Below, piece after piece: positions 43,818 to 55,433 of a stretch of 64,000 bases of DNA (positions are counted from its first letter, which is position 1; every line of letters starts with the position of its first letter). Made by a program: the position numbers and the translations under genes. The notes beneath the pieces were generated by a model, which searched no databases, had not been told where the DNA came from, and worked only from the letters and a program-made list of their open reading frames with translations. The stretch is taken from the NCBI GenBank assembly GCA_027625915.1, contig JANTQA010000057.1, forward strand, positions 7,068,001-7,132,000, read 5' to 3'. This DNA is from Anaeramoeba flamelloides. Taxonomy: Eukaryota > Metamonada > Anaeramoebidae.

Positions 43818-44215
43818 AACTAAAATTCAAAATTTTACAGATTGTTAAAACACTCCAAATTATCACAATGATATCATTTCATTCAAATTGGAAATAAATT
43901 TTGAATTTTGTAAAAATATGAAAATCATCTTTTTTCTTCTTTTTTGTTTTCATTTCATTTATTGAATTACGTAGCTTGTTTTGTTATATCAAAATTTTTC
44001 CAAACAATTGATATTATGCTAAAGTTATGTTGTTCAAAATAGAAGTACTTAAATAGAATTAGTTGATAGTATCTAACCTTTGATCGATCAATAATTTCTA
44101 ATAGAATTTCAACAAATTTACCAATCACTTTTTTGTTTTTTCTCTCTCCAACATTTTTAACACATTGACAATTTATTTGTATTTATTTTTATTTTTATTT
44201 CAATATTTTATGTGA
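43818..44215. mobile_element. Element I, truncated inverted copy
   Basis: It begins AACTAAAATTCAAAATTTTA, the inverted right end of 52313-52849, and its body is the reverse complement of that element (for example CTAACCTTTGATCGATCAAT against ATTGATCGATCAAAGGTTAG). Similarity is lost at about 44215, before the other terminus. Confidence 0.65.
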
Positions 44216-44269
44216 ACTTATATATTAAAAATTATTGTTATTTTCGAAAACAATATGATACTCGAATTG

Positions 44270-45670
44270 CAGTTTTAAATTTCTTAAATACTTATAAATA
44301 ATATAAAATCAAATAATGAAAATGGAAATAATGAAACATATATTATAATGATTGATATAGCAAAATTTTTTGATTCAATCAGTTTTAAATTAATTAGAAA
44401 AACAATAAAAAAATTTATTTTAAATAAAATTATTCAAAATTTTTTAATAAAATATTATCAAGGGGAAGGGCTAGGTATATTTAAAGGAGACCCATTATCA
44501 CCTATTTTATTTGCTCTAATTTCACATTTTCTTTTATTAAAAATAATATCTTTAACAGACCATTGTCAAATGTTTGCAGATGATTTAATCTTAATTATAA
44601 AAGGGGATAAACATCATTTAAATCAAAAATTAAATTCAATTTATGAAATTATTATTCAATTTGGATTGAAACCAAATAAAGAAAAAACAGTTATTTCAAA
44701 AGATTTAAAAAAGATTAAATATTTGGGTATCTATTTGGATAAAATTTCACATATAGTTTATAATTTAAAAAAAAACTAAAGAAATGTTTACCAATTATAA
44801 ACGAGTATTTAATAACAATTCTCTCAATAATAATTTGAAAATCAGATTATTTAAATCTTTTATATTAAGTCAATTAACATATGGATTAGAAATTTTTAAT
44901 TATGAAATTAAAACTTTAAATTTATTAAATTCTTGGATGAATACAACCATTACTGAAATATGCAAAATAAACAGAAATACACCAATTCTTATTTATAAAA
45001 CAGAATTTAAAATTGAAAAAATGGTAATTTTAGTAAATAAAAAAAAATTCAAATTCAAAAAAAAATTAAAAAATTTATCTTTTTTTTCATTAGAAAAATT
45101 AATAAAATTTAATCAAAGAATAAACAAAAGAATTAATTGGAATTTAAAAGATATAATTGAATTAAAAAAGGAAATCAATAAATATAATTATAATGAATTA
45201 TTGAATTTCAAGAGCTGGAAAGTGTAAAAATACTTCACAATATTAAGAAACCAAAATTCATTATTTACAACTCAAAAATATCTAAGCTATCCATCAAGTT
45301 CAACAATCCTAAAATTTAGGACATTTACCAATTGCTTAAACAGATATTACTATGTAATCAATAAAAATTCAAATAAATTTTGTCCTTTATGTTTAAAAAT
45401 ACAAACAAAAGGAAGTTATAGAAAATATTGATCATTTTTTGTGGGTATGTACTTCCTATGAAAATAATAGATTAATATTTCTGAATAAATTAAATGAAAA
45501 AAACCTCTATGAATTAATTTTAAACCATAACAGTTTAAAATTATTATTTACATTGGTTAATAATCGTGAAATCTATGATTTTAGGCTTAAATTTCTGAAA
45601 GGAAATTTAAGTATAAGGGCAACTTGAGTGTAATTTACACTTCTCCAATAATAAAAAAATTATTGTTATT
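44270..45670 (+). mobile_element. LINE (non-LTR retrotransposon) with recognisable RT domain, 5'-truncated
   Basis: The first frame (44348-44779) has RT motif A IDIAKFFDSI, motif B GDPLSPILFAL, motif C FADDLILI, and KPNKEKT followed by YLGIYLD. After a frame change, 44784-45227 gives the thumb and connection (FKSFILSQLTYGLEIF). After more breaks come KFCPLC at about 45380 and NIDHFLWVC, the zinc tail, and finally NREIYDFRLKFLKGNLS. The 3' end has a small hairpin, GAGTGTAATTTACACTTC, and A/T-rich sequence. No endonuclease or ORF1 is present. At least three breaks make it inactive. The clade is not assigned. Confidence 0.8.
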
Positions 45671-46625
45671 TTTTTCCTTTTGGTAATTTTTGAAAACTAA
45701 AATCTTTTGTAAATAATAACAAAAAAATAAATTCTTGTTAGAAAACATTTTTTATGAAAATAAATCAAAATCAAAAACATTCAAAAATAGAAAAAAATAA
45801 ATTAAAAAATAATAAAAATGAAATTCTTTTTTAATAGATTCTTTTTTTGTTTTTTTGATAAATCCAAAAAATATAATAAAAATCCAGTTACAGGAATTTG
45901 AAACTAGGTATATATGTGTTAACTTTCTATGAACATTGTATTTGAATTAAAATTTTTTTAAACAGTTTTCAATTAAAAGGTTCTATTTTTATTTAGATAA
46001 CAACTCTTTTAATTGGACTTAGTATTGTAGATCCTTTGAAAAAATAAATTTTTTCATTAAAAATTTTATTCATAAAAAAACCTTTTGAGAGAAATTTACA
46101 CAAAAAAAAAATTCCTTAAAGATAATTTTTCCTTATTGTAATTTTTTTTTTTTTTTTTTAGAGTTAAAACCTTATTTCAATTTCTATATATATTTATATA
46201 TTTATATATGGCTTCAAGAAATTTTAATTAATTTCACAATTGTGTGGGAAGTTCAACCTAGGTTCAACATATTTTGAATTATCAATAATTTAGAAATAAA
46301 TTCATAAATTAGCAAATTTAAAGAAGAAAATAATATTTTTTTTTTAATATTTATAAAGTCAAGATTTATAAAAAATTTGATAATTTCTTGAAATTAGAAA
46401 ATCAAACTTTTTTGGGTTTAAAAATATAACAATTTGAACTAAAAAAAAAAAAAATTAAAAAATCAAAGGGTTTTATTATTTCTTTTAACGATCTTGAAAG
46501 AGAACAGTTTTATTTTCGGGTAAAAATAATAACTTACAAAGATGAAATTGTGCTAAAAGTGTATTTCTAATTCGAGTTTTTTTTAATAATCTATGGATGT
46601 GAAATATCTGTTGAATAGTTAATTC

Positions 46626-48230
46626 TTAAATCAAAGTAATTTGATTGTTTTCATTTATCTCCATCAATTCTAAATAGGCAAAAAAATAAACACTTTTGGG
46701 TAAATTTTCCCAGGCAATTCCAAGATTATTTTCGTTGACTTTGAATGCAATTGTTTTTTGATCCATATCTAATAAAAACTCTAAAATATCATTTTCTTTT
46801 AATTTGATATTTTTTGGATATTTTCCTGAATCCCATTTACCATTTTCTTTTTTTCTTTTTGAACTTTCAAGTAAATTTCTATCCCAATAAGTTCTAAAAT
46901 AATAGGTTCCTTCAAAATCTTTACCCTTAATGAAATTTTCTCGGTTTTCAGTATTGATTACTCCTAAAAAAATCCTATTATCTTCAGTTTGATTAATTGG
47001 AAATTGGTCAATTTTGATTTTGATTTTATGTTTTCCAGTCGAGTATTGAGTTTGTCCCAAAATTATATCCCCTATTGTTTTAGAAGGGTTCCAAGCTGTT
47101 TGGTTTTGGTTTTTTAATTTTATTACGTTTTTATAACTCATTTTTGGATCAAAAATTTCTTTGGATAATTTAAATTTTTGTTTTTCTTTTTCTTTTTCTT
47201 TTCTTTTTTTAAATTTATTGATTATCTCTTTTGATTCATTGATTAATTCAATGTTTTTGTTTTTTGTTTTTAATTTGCTTATTTTTTGCATTTTGATTTT
47301 CTTTTCGTTGATTTTTTGAATGGTTTTTTCATTGTTTTGGATTATTTGGTTGAATTTATTTTCAATTATGATTTGAATTGTTTTTAATAATTTTAATTGT
47401 TGGTTTTTGGATTCTTCAATTTGTTGTTTTAATAAATCTGATTCTGTTTCAATTTGTTGTGAGATTTGTTGGATTTTTTGTTTGAATTTATTTTTATTTT
47501 GTTGGCTTTTTTGAAGTGTTTCTTGGTTTACTTTTTCTTTGGTTTGTATCTCTTTCAGGATTATTTGTATTTTTTGGAATATTTGATTGGATTTGGAATT
47601 TAAGGATAATATTGAATGATTTTGATCAAGACAATTTTCAATACTGTCTGGACATTTTAATTGATCTTCTTCTTCACAATAAAAATTGAATTTTTTCTTG
47701 TGTTTCGGACATCTATTATTGTTGCTTTCTTCTTTGGATTCTTTTTTAGGTTTTTTTTGATTGTTTGGGAGTGTTTTTGTTTTTTTTAAAAAAAAAGAAT
47801 AAATAAATCGAATTGAACAATTTTTTAATAAAAATATAAAAAATAAAAACCAAAGAAAGTTAATTTATCCATTTTAAAACTCCAAAAAGGAAAATAAATC
47901 CAAAAAGAAAATCAAACCTAAAAAGGAATAAACGAGAAATTTACCTTGTTTTTCAATAAAAATATCTTGAGAAATAAATTTTTCATGTTTTTTTTTCAAA
48001 AAAGTACCATGAACTTCAGCTTCACATTTTTGACAATAATAAACCGGACATTTAGAACAATAAAATTCAGAATCTTCTTTTGAACAAACTTCACATTTGA
48101 TTCGGGTTTTGGTTGGTAAACCAATTGGAACATTTATATAATTGCTTTTTGATTCTTTTTGGATCTTTTCTTCTTTTTTTTTTATTGTATTTTTTTTTGT
48201 TTCTTTTTTGTTTTTATTGGTTTGATTCAT
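46626..48230 (-). CDS. B-box/coiled-coil/SPRY (TRIM-like) protein; exons 48230..47945 and 47740..46626
   Basis: Splicing gives 466 residues, open throughout. Exon 1 has a Lys-rich start and a B-box with the full ligand set C46, C49, C58, C61, C66, C69, H74, H82. Exon 2 begins a second B-box (CPKHKKKFNFYCEEED, from residue 106), then a long Gln/Lys-rich coiled coil (about 140-285), then a SPRY/B30.2-like domain (about 296-466; GKHKIKIKIDQF, DMDQKTIAFKVNENNLGIAW). No RING is seen, so ligase activity cannot be assumed. TRIM-like proteins oligomerise through the coil and bind ligands with SPRY. One second-B-box Cys of the paralogue is Ser here (residue 128). The donor GTAAAT is clear. The acceptor could be at 47741 or 47732, and both stay in frame. 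The intron is about 204 bp. Confidence 0.85.
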
Positions 48231-49152
48231 TTTTAATTTATAAGAGGGTTGTGTTTTGGTTTTTTTTTTTTTTAGACTGTGGTTTGGGTATGGGTTGGTT
48301 TTTTGAGGAAATTAAGAAAAAGTTTGTTTGAGAAAAGTAAGAAAAAAAAATGAAAAATCAAAACAAAAACCAAAAAACTAAAAAATATCTCGAAAAAATG
48401 GAGGTTTTTCATTCAAATGAAAATGAAAAAATTGGAAAAAAAACTTGTTTGATGAAATTATGAAAGAGTTTGAAAAATCATTATTTTATAAAAAAAATTG
48501 ATTTAAGGGATTTATAAGATATTCATCAATTTCATACTCTTTTGTGTTTAAAAGACAAAACTTTGGAACCATTTTATTTTTACCTTCAATACTCAATAGA
48601 ATTGTAAATTGAATAAAATGATCCTTTTATTTTTTATGATTTTAATTGATCAGAAAAAGTTATTAACCACCATTATTTGATGTTTTTAGCTTTTTTTTTT
48701 TAAATTTTGAAAAGCCTAATAACCTTTCCAACTGGGACTGTTTTATAGTTGTTTGATTTGATATTTATCAAGTTCAATTTCTACTACTTCAAGTTGTTTT
48801 ATTTGCAAGTTAATATTTTCTTCTTTACAATCTCTGAATTTATAAGATTATAAAACTATTTCATTGAAATCCCAATAATTTTAGTTTTTGAATAAAAAAA
48901 AATCTTATTTGGTATTTTTTTTTTTGAGAAATTCAAAAAATATTATCCGATCTTGAAATTGAAAAACTATTTAAAATTCGAGTGCTTCAGTTCTTGAATT
49001 ATGTTTAAAGCTATTTCCGGAAATGTATTATTTTTTTTGAAAAGTTTAATCAATTTTAATAATTGTCTAAAAGAAATTCAATATATTTTCTGAATTATTT
49101 TTTCAAAAAATTATTACCTTTGAAGAAGAAAAAAGAGACTCAACCTATAATA

Positions 49153-49716
49153 AACTATTTTTCATAAATTTTGACTCACTTTATAATGTTAATGGGAGTT
49201 GTTTTGAGGGTTTATTCCAGTATTCTTATCCAAAAAATATTTTCAAATTTTTGGATCAGAATCATTTTTTCTAATTTTTGCAAATTTTAGTTTTGCTTTT
49301 TCAAATTTTTTTTTCTTTTTTTTTCTTTTTTTTTTTTTTTTTTTTTTAAAAAGATCCTGTGGAAAAAAAAAAGAAATCTTCGAAAAGACAAATAATCACT
49401 AAGAAAATAGAGACTAAGTAATGTCTTTGAAAATGGATTAAATTATTCATAAAAAATATTGTTGTTCAACTTTTTTTCAGTGAAAGTTCAGTAATAAAAA
49501 ATGGGTAATGCTCATTTCAAAAATTGTGACTCACTTTTTTTTAGTTTTTGGCTTTATTTTTTTTAATTTTTAATATATCAGGCTTTTATAGATTTAGAAT
49601 GACTTAAAAGTGAATTACAAATCATATTTAGTTATTAATTGTTCTTGAATACTAAAAGATAAATTTTTTTTTTCAATTTATTATTTCAGGTGAGTCACAA
49701 TTTTTGAAAAAGAGTT
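49153..49716. mobile_element. MITE family B, intact copy with empty-site paralogue
   Basis: The ends are AACTATTTTTCATAAATTTT and, reverse-complemented, AACTCTTTTTCAAAAATTGT, both continuing into GACTCAC. It is flanked by TA (49151-49152, 49717-49718). The left duplication copy has the uninterrupted site CTAAAATAGATTG at about 40604-40616, whereas here CTATAATA precedes the element and TAGATTG follows it. The length is 564 bp with no ORF. Confidence 0.88.
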
Positions 49717-49729
49717 TAGATTGTGAAAG

Positions 49730-51100
49730 GAGTATAAAAAATTCATTTTGAAAAATAAAATACCAAGGTATTGTATTAACTCAGTATAAAAAATCCACTT
49801 AAATACAAATAACTGTCGTTATTTGTACGAAGTTGAGGAAATAAGTAATATATTTTTCTAGATAGAGCGATATTTATTTCACCCAGAAAAAAAAATATTT
49901 TACTTGTTTTTGAAAAAATGAGCCTGATTGCTTGAGTTATTGTTTATTCAAATGTTAAGATCTTCAGGAAAAAAAATGAGAAAAAATAACCAATATAAAT
50001 ATTTTTAGTAAAAATGGTTATTTCTTTTCATTTTTTTAGCTTAGGTTTCAAAAAAATAATAACAGTATTAATTATATTGAAATTTGAGAAAAACAATAAA
50101 AGTTAAACATTCAAAAAACTATTAAAATAGAATTTTTTCATTTTATTTAACAAAAAAAATCAATATAAAAACAATCAAATCAGGAAAATTAATAATCCCC
50201 CAAAAAAAAAAAAAAAAAAAAAAAATAATTTATCAAAACCTTTGAAAATTAATCTTATAATCTCAATAATAACTTTTTAATTTGAATATTCTTAATCAAT
50301 AATTAATAACCTGATCTAAATTATTTCAGTCTGTTAGGGTAATAATTCAAAACTTAAAAATTCAAAGAACCAAAAGACTTCATTATTAGGTTTCAAATTA
50401 TTAAATATTTTTAAATAAATATAATATATTCGAATTCATAATTACAGTCCTTCCAAGGCACTCATTAGAAATTTAAATACAACAAAATTAATTTTACAAT
50501 TCTTATTACTAATTTTTTTTAAAATAGAAAATAAGAATAGAAAAACCAATTATGTTTTATTTAAAATTTTAGTGTAGCCTTTAGAAGGAGTATATAATAA
50601 TAATAGTAATAAATAATAGATATTATTAAAATAATTATTTAAATATTAAATATTTGTTATTTTTACTCTTCATATTTGAAACAAAATATTACATATTCTC
50701 TCAAGGTTCAATAACTTTAATAAATATCGTGAAAAAAAAATTAATAATCAATTTAATAGTGAACTTCCAGTATTGAATATTCTATTGATTTTTTTGGTAT
50801 TTCTAAAATAAGATTAAAGTAGGAAATTTTATTTGTTCTTACAAAGTATAAAATAATCTAAAAAGTGAGATATCAGAAAAATAAAAATGTTTTAGCATAT
50901 TTTTTTTTCTGGTTTTTGATTATAAAATACAAATGTAAAGAAAGAGGTCTTTTTTATTGAACTTTTTATTTCCAAAAATATCAATTCTTTGAAATATAAT
51001 ATTTCATTTCTCTAAAGTTGATAAATGAGTTTTTTTATCAAATATCATTATCTACCTGGAGTAAAAAGCATGCCATTATCCTATTAGAGAGATTAAAAAA
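49730..51100. other. Non-coding tail of the right duplication copy
   Basis: A/T-rich sequence parallel to 40620-41570, without a gene. A run of about 26 A occurs near 50200. Confidence 0.6.
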
Positions 51101-51108
51101 ATTTTCTA

Positions 51109-51301
51109 CTGTCGTTCCGCTTCTAATACACAAACTTTAAACGAAATTTAAGTCACCCAAAAATCTCAAATTAAGGTACAAAATCTAAATTCTTGTAAAT
51201 TAAATTGTAAAAAAAAATTCCAAAAAATGTGCTTTAATTTGAGATTTTTTTTGTGCCTGAAATTTAGTTCAAAGTTTGCGTCTTAAAAGTGGAACTGACT
51301 C
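51109..51301. mobile_element. Palindromic MITE family C, copy 3
   Basis: CTGTCGTTCCGCTTCTAATA at the left and TCTTAAAAGTGGAACTGACT at the right, with TA on both sides. The 193-bp foldback is more diverged than copies 1 and 2. It is absent from the left duplication copy. Confidence 0.75.
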
Positions 51302-51329
51302 TACCATAACTAATTTTAACAATTTTTTT

Positions 51330-51700
51330 ACGATTTGAAAGGAACTCAACCAAAACATAATACCATTAAAAAAAAAAAAAAAATAATTATCAATTAAAAT
51401 AATTATCAATTCTGTTAAAAATTTTGGAGATATCAAAACAAAAAAAGAATGAATTGTTAAAAGTTTTTCTAATATATATTAACAATTTTTATTCATTCAA
51501 ATTTGTAGATATACCACAAATAATTTTCTTTAAGTTTTTATAATGTGAAACGAACTCAACTTTAGGAGAATATCAATCATTTGAAAAAAAAAAATCCCGA
51601 ATTAATCCAAACTAACACATTCGAGGAAAATTAAACATAAAAAATAATTAAAAAATAAAAAAATAATTCAAATATTACTATAAAAACAAAATTATTAAGA
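51330..51700. repeat. Degenerate element I stretch shared by both duplication copies
   Basis: GTTAAAAATTTTGGAGATAT and the following 200 bp match 41815-42030 and, more loosely, the intact element I at 52495-52700 (GTTAAAAATTTTGGAGAGAG). It therefore predates the duplication. Confidence 0.55.
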
Positions 51701-51778
51701 AACTGAATGAAATTGATAATTATGATTATTATAACTTATTTATGTGTATTATATATTTTTACTAATTATTTATTTAAC

Positions 51779-52983
51779 AACTATTTTTCATAAATGTTGA
51801 ATCACTTTATCATTTTATAGTATTCATGATTTCAAGTTATTTTATCCCATAATCTTTCAAAAAAAATTTGAATTTTGAGATCATATTCATTTTTTACTAA
51901 TTTTTTTAATTATATTGTACGTGTTTGCTACTTATTTTCTTAATTTTTATTCGAATTTGAGGATCAGAATAATTTTTTCTAATTTTGACTTTTTTTTTCT
52001 TTTTCGTTGTTTTTGATTCCTCTTATTCTTCTTCTTTGTTCTTTACCAACCAGTTTTATTTGATTCTTTTCGTTTTTTTTTTGATTAACATAAAATAAAA
52101 AAAAAGATCTTCAAAAAGACAAATAATCACTAAGAAAATTTCAATTATGTAATATTTTAACAATGATAATTATATGAAAAATCTTCTGATGTAACTTTTT
52201 TTCAGTGAAAGTTTAAGTAATAAAAAATCTGTAATCCTCGATTTTAAAAATTGTGACATTTTTTTTTTTAATTTTTGATTTTATTTTGATTTAATTTTTA
52301 AAATCTCAAGTAAACCCCAATTCAAAATTTTTAACACACCAAAATTCGTTTTGTGAAAAAAAAAATCTTATTTAATCAATTCAAGAAGATTTACCAAATT
52401 AGAACCATTCACTAATTGAAAAGTTAACACTTTTTTATAAATTACAATACTCACAAAACAATAAATAAATAATTATCAATACAAATAAATCATAAGTGTG
52501 TTAAAAATTTTGGAGAGAGCATAAACAAAAAAAATACATTGGTAAATTTGTTGAAATTCTATTAGGAATATTGATCGATCAAAGGTTAGATACTACCAAC
52601 TAATTTTATTTGAGTTCTTCTATTTGGAACAACTTGACTTTAACCTAATATCAATTGTTCAAAAAAATTTGGATCGAACCAAACAAATTACGTAATTCAA
52701 ACAATGCAATGAATAATCAAAAAAACTAAAAGATGAAAAAATGATTTTCATATTTTACAAAAATCAAAATTATCTCCAATTTCAATGAAATTATATTATT
52801 GTGATTGCTTGGACCGTTTTAGCTGTGTGGAAAATTTTGAATTTTAGTTTATTTATCTATTAAATATGATTTAAAAATGAATTACTAATTATATTTAGTA
52901 ATTAGTTGTTCTTTATTACTAAAGGAAATATATTTATTTTAATTTGTTATTTCAGGCGAGTCACAATTTTTGAAATGGGGTTT
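51779..52983. mobile_element. MITE family B, older copy interrupted by element I
   Basis: The left end is AACTATTTTTCATAAATGTT and the right end is GGCGAGTCACAATTTTTGAA. The family B interior is recognisable on both sides of an insertion at 52313-52849. The left terminus is also present in the other duplication copy (42184), so this insertion predates the duplication. Confidence 0.65.
52313..52849. mobile_element. TIR element I, complete copy nested in family B
   Basis: The left end is AACCCCAATTCAAAATTTTT then ACACACC. The right end, reverse-complemented, is AACTAAAATTCAAAATTTTC then ACACAGC. It is flanked by TA (52311-52312, 52850-52851). The length is 537 bp with no ORF. Like family B it starts AAC and uses TA, so the two families may share one transposase source. 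Confidence 0.75.
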
Positions 52984-53639
52984 GCATTATAAATGATTCC
53001 TTTATTTTTCCTAAAGTTAATATTCTTTTTATTCTATAATAACAAGAATCTCATACTGTTAAAATAGTTCTCACCGGTTTGGTAAACATTTTTTTCAGAT
53101 AAAAAACTCAATTTTCATTACAATAAAGACCTATATGTCAAAAATCAAAGAAATACACAATAAACAATAAGTAAATACGATATTTCTTGTATTGGTTCGA
53201 TTACACTAGAGTAAATATGGAGTGTTGTTAAAAATAGAGTTTTTATAATTTTGGAGATAAATTAAGAGTTTAGTAGCATTTCTCCAAATTTTAGTTCTAT
53301 TAAATATTATATCTCATCATCTTAATAGAATAATAATAATTTTAATCAAAAAATCGTTTCATGAACTCAAATCTTTCAATTTTTTATAAAAAATTCATTT
53401 TTCAAACAAAGTATTGTTGTTCACCTAATGGTTTTATATAGAAAATCCTTTTGAGCTCAAAAATAAAAACGGATATTTTTTTTTTAGATAACCAAAATTT
53501 GGATAAATGAATGGAACTCTTTATTTATCACATAAACTGTAAAAAAAATCGATTTTAACAACATTCCATATTTAAACTTATATATTATAAAGAAGGATAC
53601 TAAAAATGAAGTTAGTTAAACGTAAAATTTAAATTATAT

Positions 53640-53837
53640 TTGATTTTAGAATATTCAAGTCTAACAAAAAACATAAAAAAAAACGATATTTTTGTGAAAA
53701 ATTTAGTTTTTTATTTTAATCTTGGACAAAATGATCTTAGTGAACTTGATCAATATGAAAGGATAGTATTTATGATGCTAAGAAGTTTTTTTGAAGAATA
53801 TGTTATCTTAATTTTGAAGATGAGAATCAAAAAAAAA
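53640..53837 (+). CDS. Possible exon or ORF remnant, unknown
   Basis: After a TTTTAG acceptor-like site at 53644-53649 the frame stays open for about 60 codons: NLVFYFNLGQNDLSELDQYE, then RIVFMMLRSFFEEY. The amphipathic pattern looks protein-like, but the composition is as A/T-rich as its surroundings and no partner exon was found. It ends beside the tRNA-Tyr gene on the other strand. Confidence 0.25.
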
Positions 53838-53839
53838 AA
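53829..53839 (-). terminator. RNA polymerase III terminator of tRNA-Tyr
   Basis: Read on the minus strand, a run of 11 T begins six bases past the discriminator base of the tRNA. This is the expected Pol III stop signal. Confidence 0.85.
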
Positions 53840-53845
53840 GAAATA

Positions 53846-53931
53846 TCTCATCAACCTGATTCGAACAGGTGACCTATTGATTTCAATGATTCCACTACAG
53901 TCAACCGCTCTACCAACTGAGCTATGATGAG
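53846..53931 (-). tRNA. tRNA-Tyr (GTA) with 13-nt intron
   Basis: All arms fold. Acceptor CTCATCA pairs with TGATGAG, with discriminator A. The D-arm is GCTC...GAGC, the anticodon stem GTTGA/TCAAT and the T-arm ACCTG-TTCGAAT-CAGGT. The anticodon GTA lies in the loop CTGTA. A 13-nt intron (TGGAATCATTGAA) follows one base 3' of the anticodon, the canonical place, leaving a 73-nt mature tRNA. The internal A box (TAGCTCAGTTGG) and B box (GTTCGAATC) are intact. Intron-containing tRNA-Tyr is the norm in eukaryotes. Confidence 0.96.
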
Positions 53932-54384
53932 AAGATATTAAAATAAACTTTATTAAGTATCGAAAAAAAAAATTGATTGTTAAAATTGTTGTCTTTTTTC
54001 AAAAAGAAAGAAGATTTTTAACTCTTTTTATTGACACATAATTTCAATTTGAAAAAACGAATCAGAACACATTACTAAAAAAGGAAATCTATAATTTTAT
54101 CATGATTCTGTTCAGAATTTGAGTAATATAATACATCTACTTTCTAAAGATATACAAGTCCACAAAATACACATCTAAAGTCAAATAAAAAGCTAAAACA
54201 AAAGATAAATTTTATGTTCCCTGTTATTGTCTGAAAAATATTGAAAACATTAAAAAAAGTGCCAAATTGTTCTATAACATACAAAAATAAATGCAACGTC
54301 GATCAAATTTATTGAAGCACGTTTTTAAAAAGAAAAAAAATAAAGTTGAATATTCGACCTTCTAAGGGATTGGGCGTCAACCAA

Positions 54385-55430
54385 AAAGAAGCCGACGATC
54401 AAAATATGTTGTTATTAGGCTTTAACCACATTAGTGAAGCATGGTTCAAATGTCTCTAAAAAAACGATAAGTCAAGTACTAATATTTGTTGATCTTATCA
54501 ATTAAAAATGATCTAGGTATTATTAAAAAACTCAAAAATTTCAACTAACAAAAATCTGCATTTCTCCACAAATTTCAATGTTGAATTATCAATATTCAGA
54601 CTCCAGAGTCACAAAATATCTTTCTTAAATTTCTGGCGAAATATAGATTAGTTACTAAAAATTTCGTTTTTTTTATAAATTTTAAATAATTAACCAATAA
54701 ATTTTTTTGACCAGATATTTCTCAAATCATGCAAATATATAGAGGATACAAGTAATTTATCAAAAGGAAACAAAACTAATCAGTCTTTGTGCTTTTATGT
54801 TTTTGATTATGGAGTTAATCTTTGAAATTTAAAAATTAAAAATTAGTTACTTTTGGAAGTTCTAAATATGAATTATTAAATAACGAAATGCTATTACTTG
54901 GGTTTCCATGATTCAGATTTCGAAAAAGGAATTAAAAAAAATTTATTCAAAAAGAAATTTTTTAATTGTGATCCTGAGTAAAAAATCCAATAATTTATTG
55001 TGCAATAGGATTTAAAATAGATTTTTTAGAGTCACAGAAACTATTTGAGCATGGTTCACTAATATCATTTACACCCAATTACAGCATACTTTGGTTATAG
55101 AGAAATCTATGGTGACGCGATTCCCTTAAGGAATTACAGTCTTAAAAAGAAAAAACTAAGATTAAATTAAGTTGTTCTTTGGTCTAAATAACATTAGTTC
55201 TCCATTGTAGAAATGTCTCTAATTAAATCAATTAATAAAAGAGTACTATTTGTTGATCTCATCAATCAAAAATGATCTTTCTTTGTCAAAAACTCAATAA
55301 TTTCAGAAAAAAATCTGAATTTTGCCATAATTTAAAGGTTGAATAATCAATCTTCAGACTTTAAATATGTAAAATATTTTTCCAAAAATCTGTTTGAAAA
55401 TAGACAATGATCAAAATAATGTGTACACAA
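54385..55430. repeat. Dispersed repeat P, copies 1 and 2
   Basis: ATTTGTTGATCTTATCAATT then AAAAATGATC at about 54485 recurs at about 55250 as ATTTGTTGATCTCATCAATC then AAAAATGATC. Neighbouring AACATTAG/ACCACATTAG and AATGTCTCTAA words match as well. The stretch 54590-54900 (ACAAAATATCTTTCTTAAAT ... GATTATGGAGTTAA) is similar to 57050-57350. No ORF is present. Confidence 0.5.
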
Positions 55431-55433
55431 CTA

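Larger units (their letters stand above)
45850..52983. repeat. Segmental duplication, right copy
   Basis: Partner of 37395-42640 in the same orientation, at an offset of about 8.45 kb at the left end and about 9.6 kb at the right end. The growing offset is explained by insertions present only here: family B (49153-49716), family C (51109-51301) and element I (52313-52849). Confidence 0.8.
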
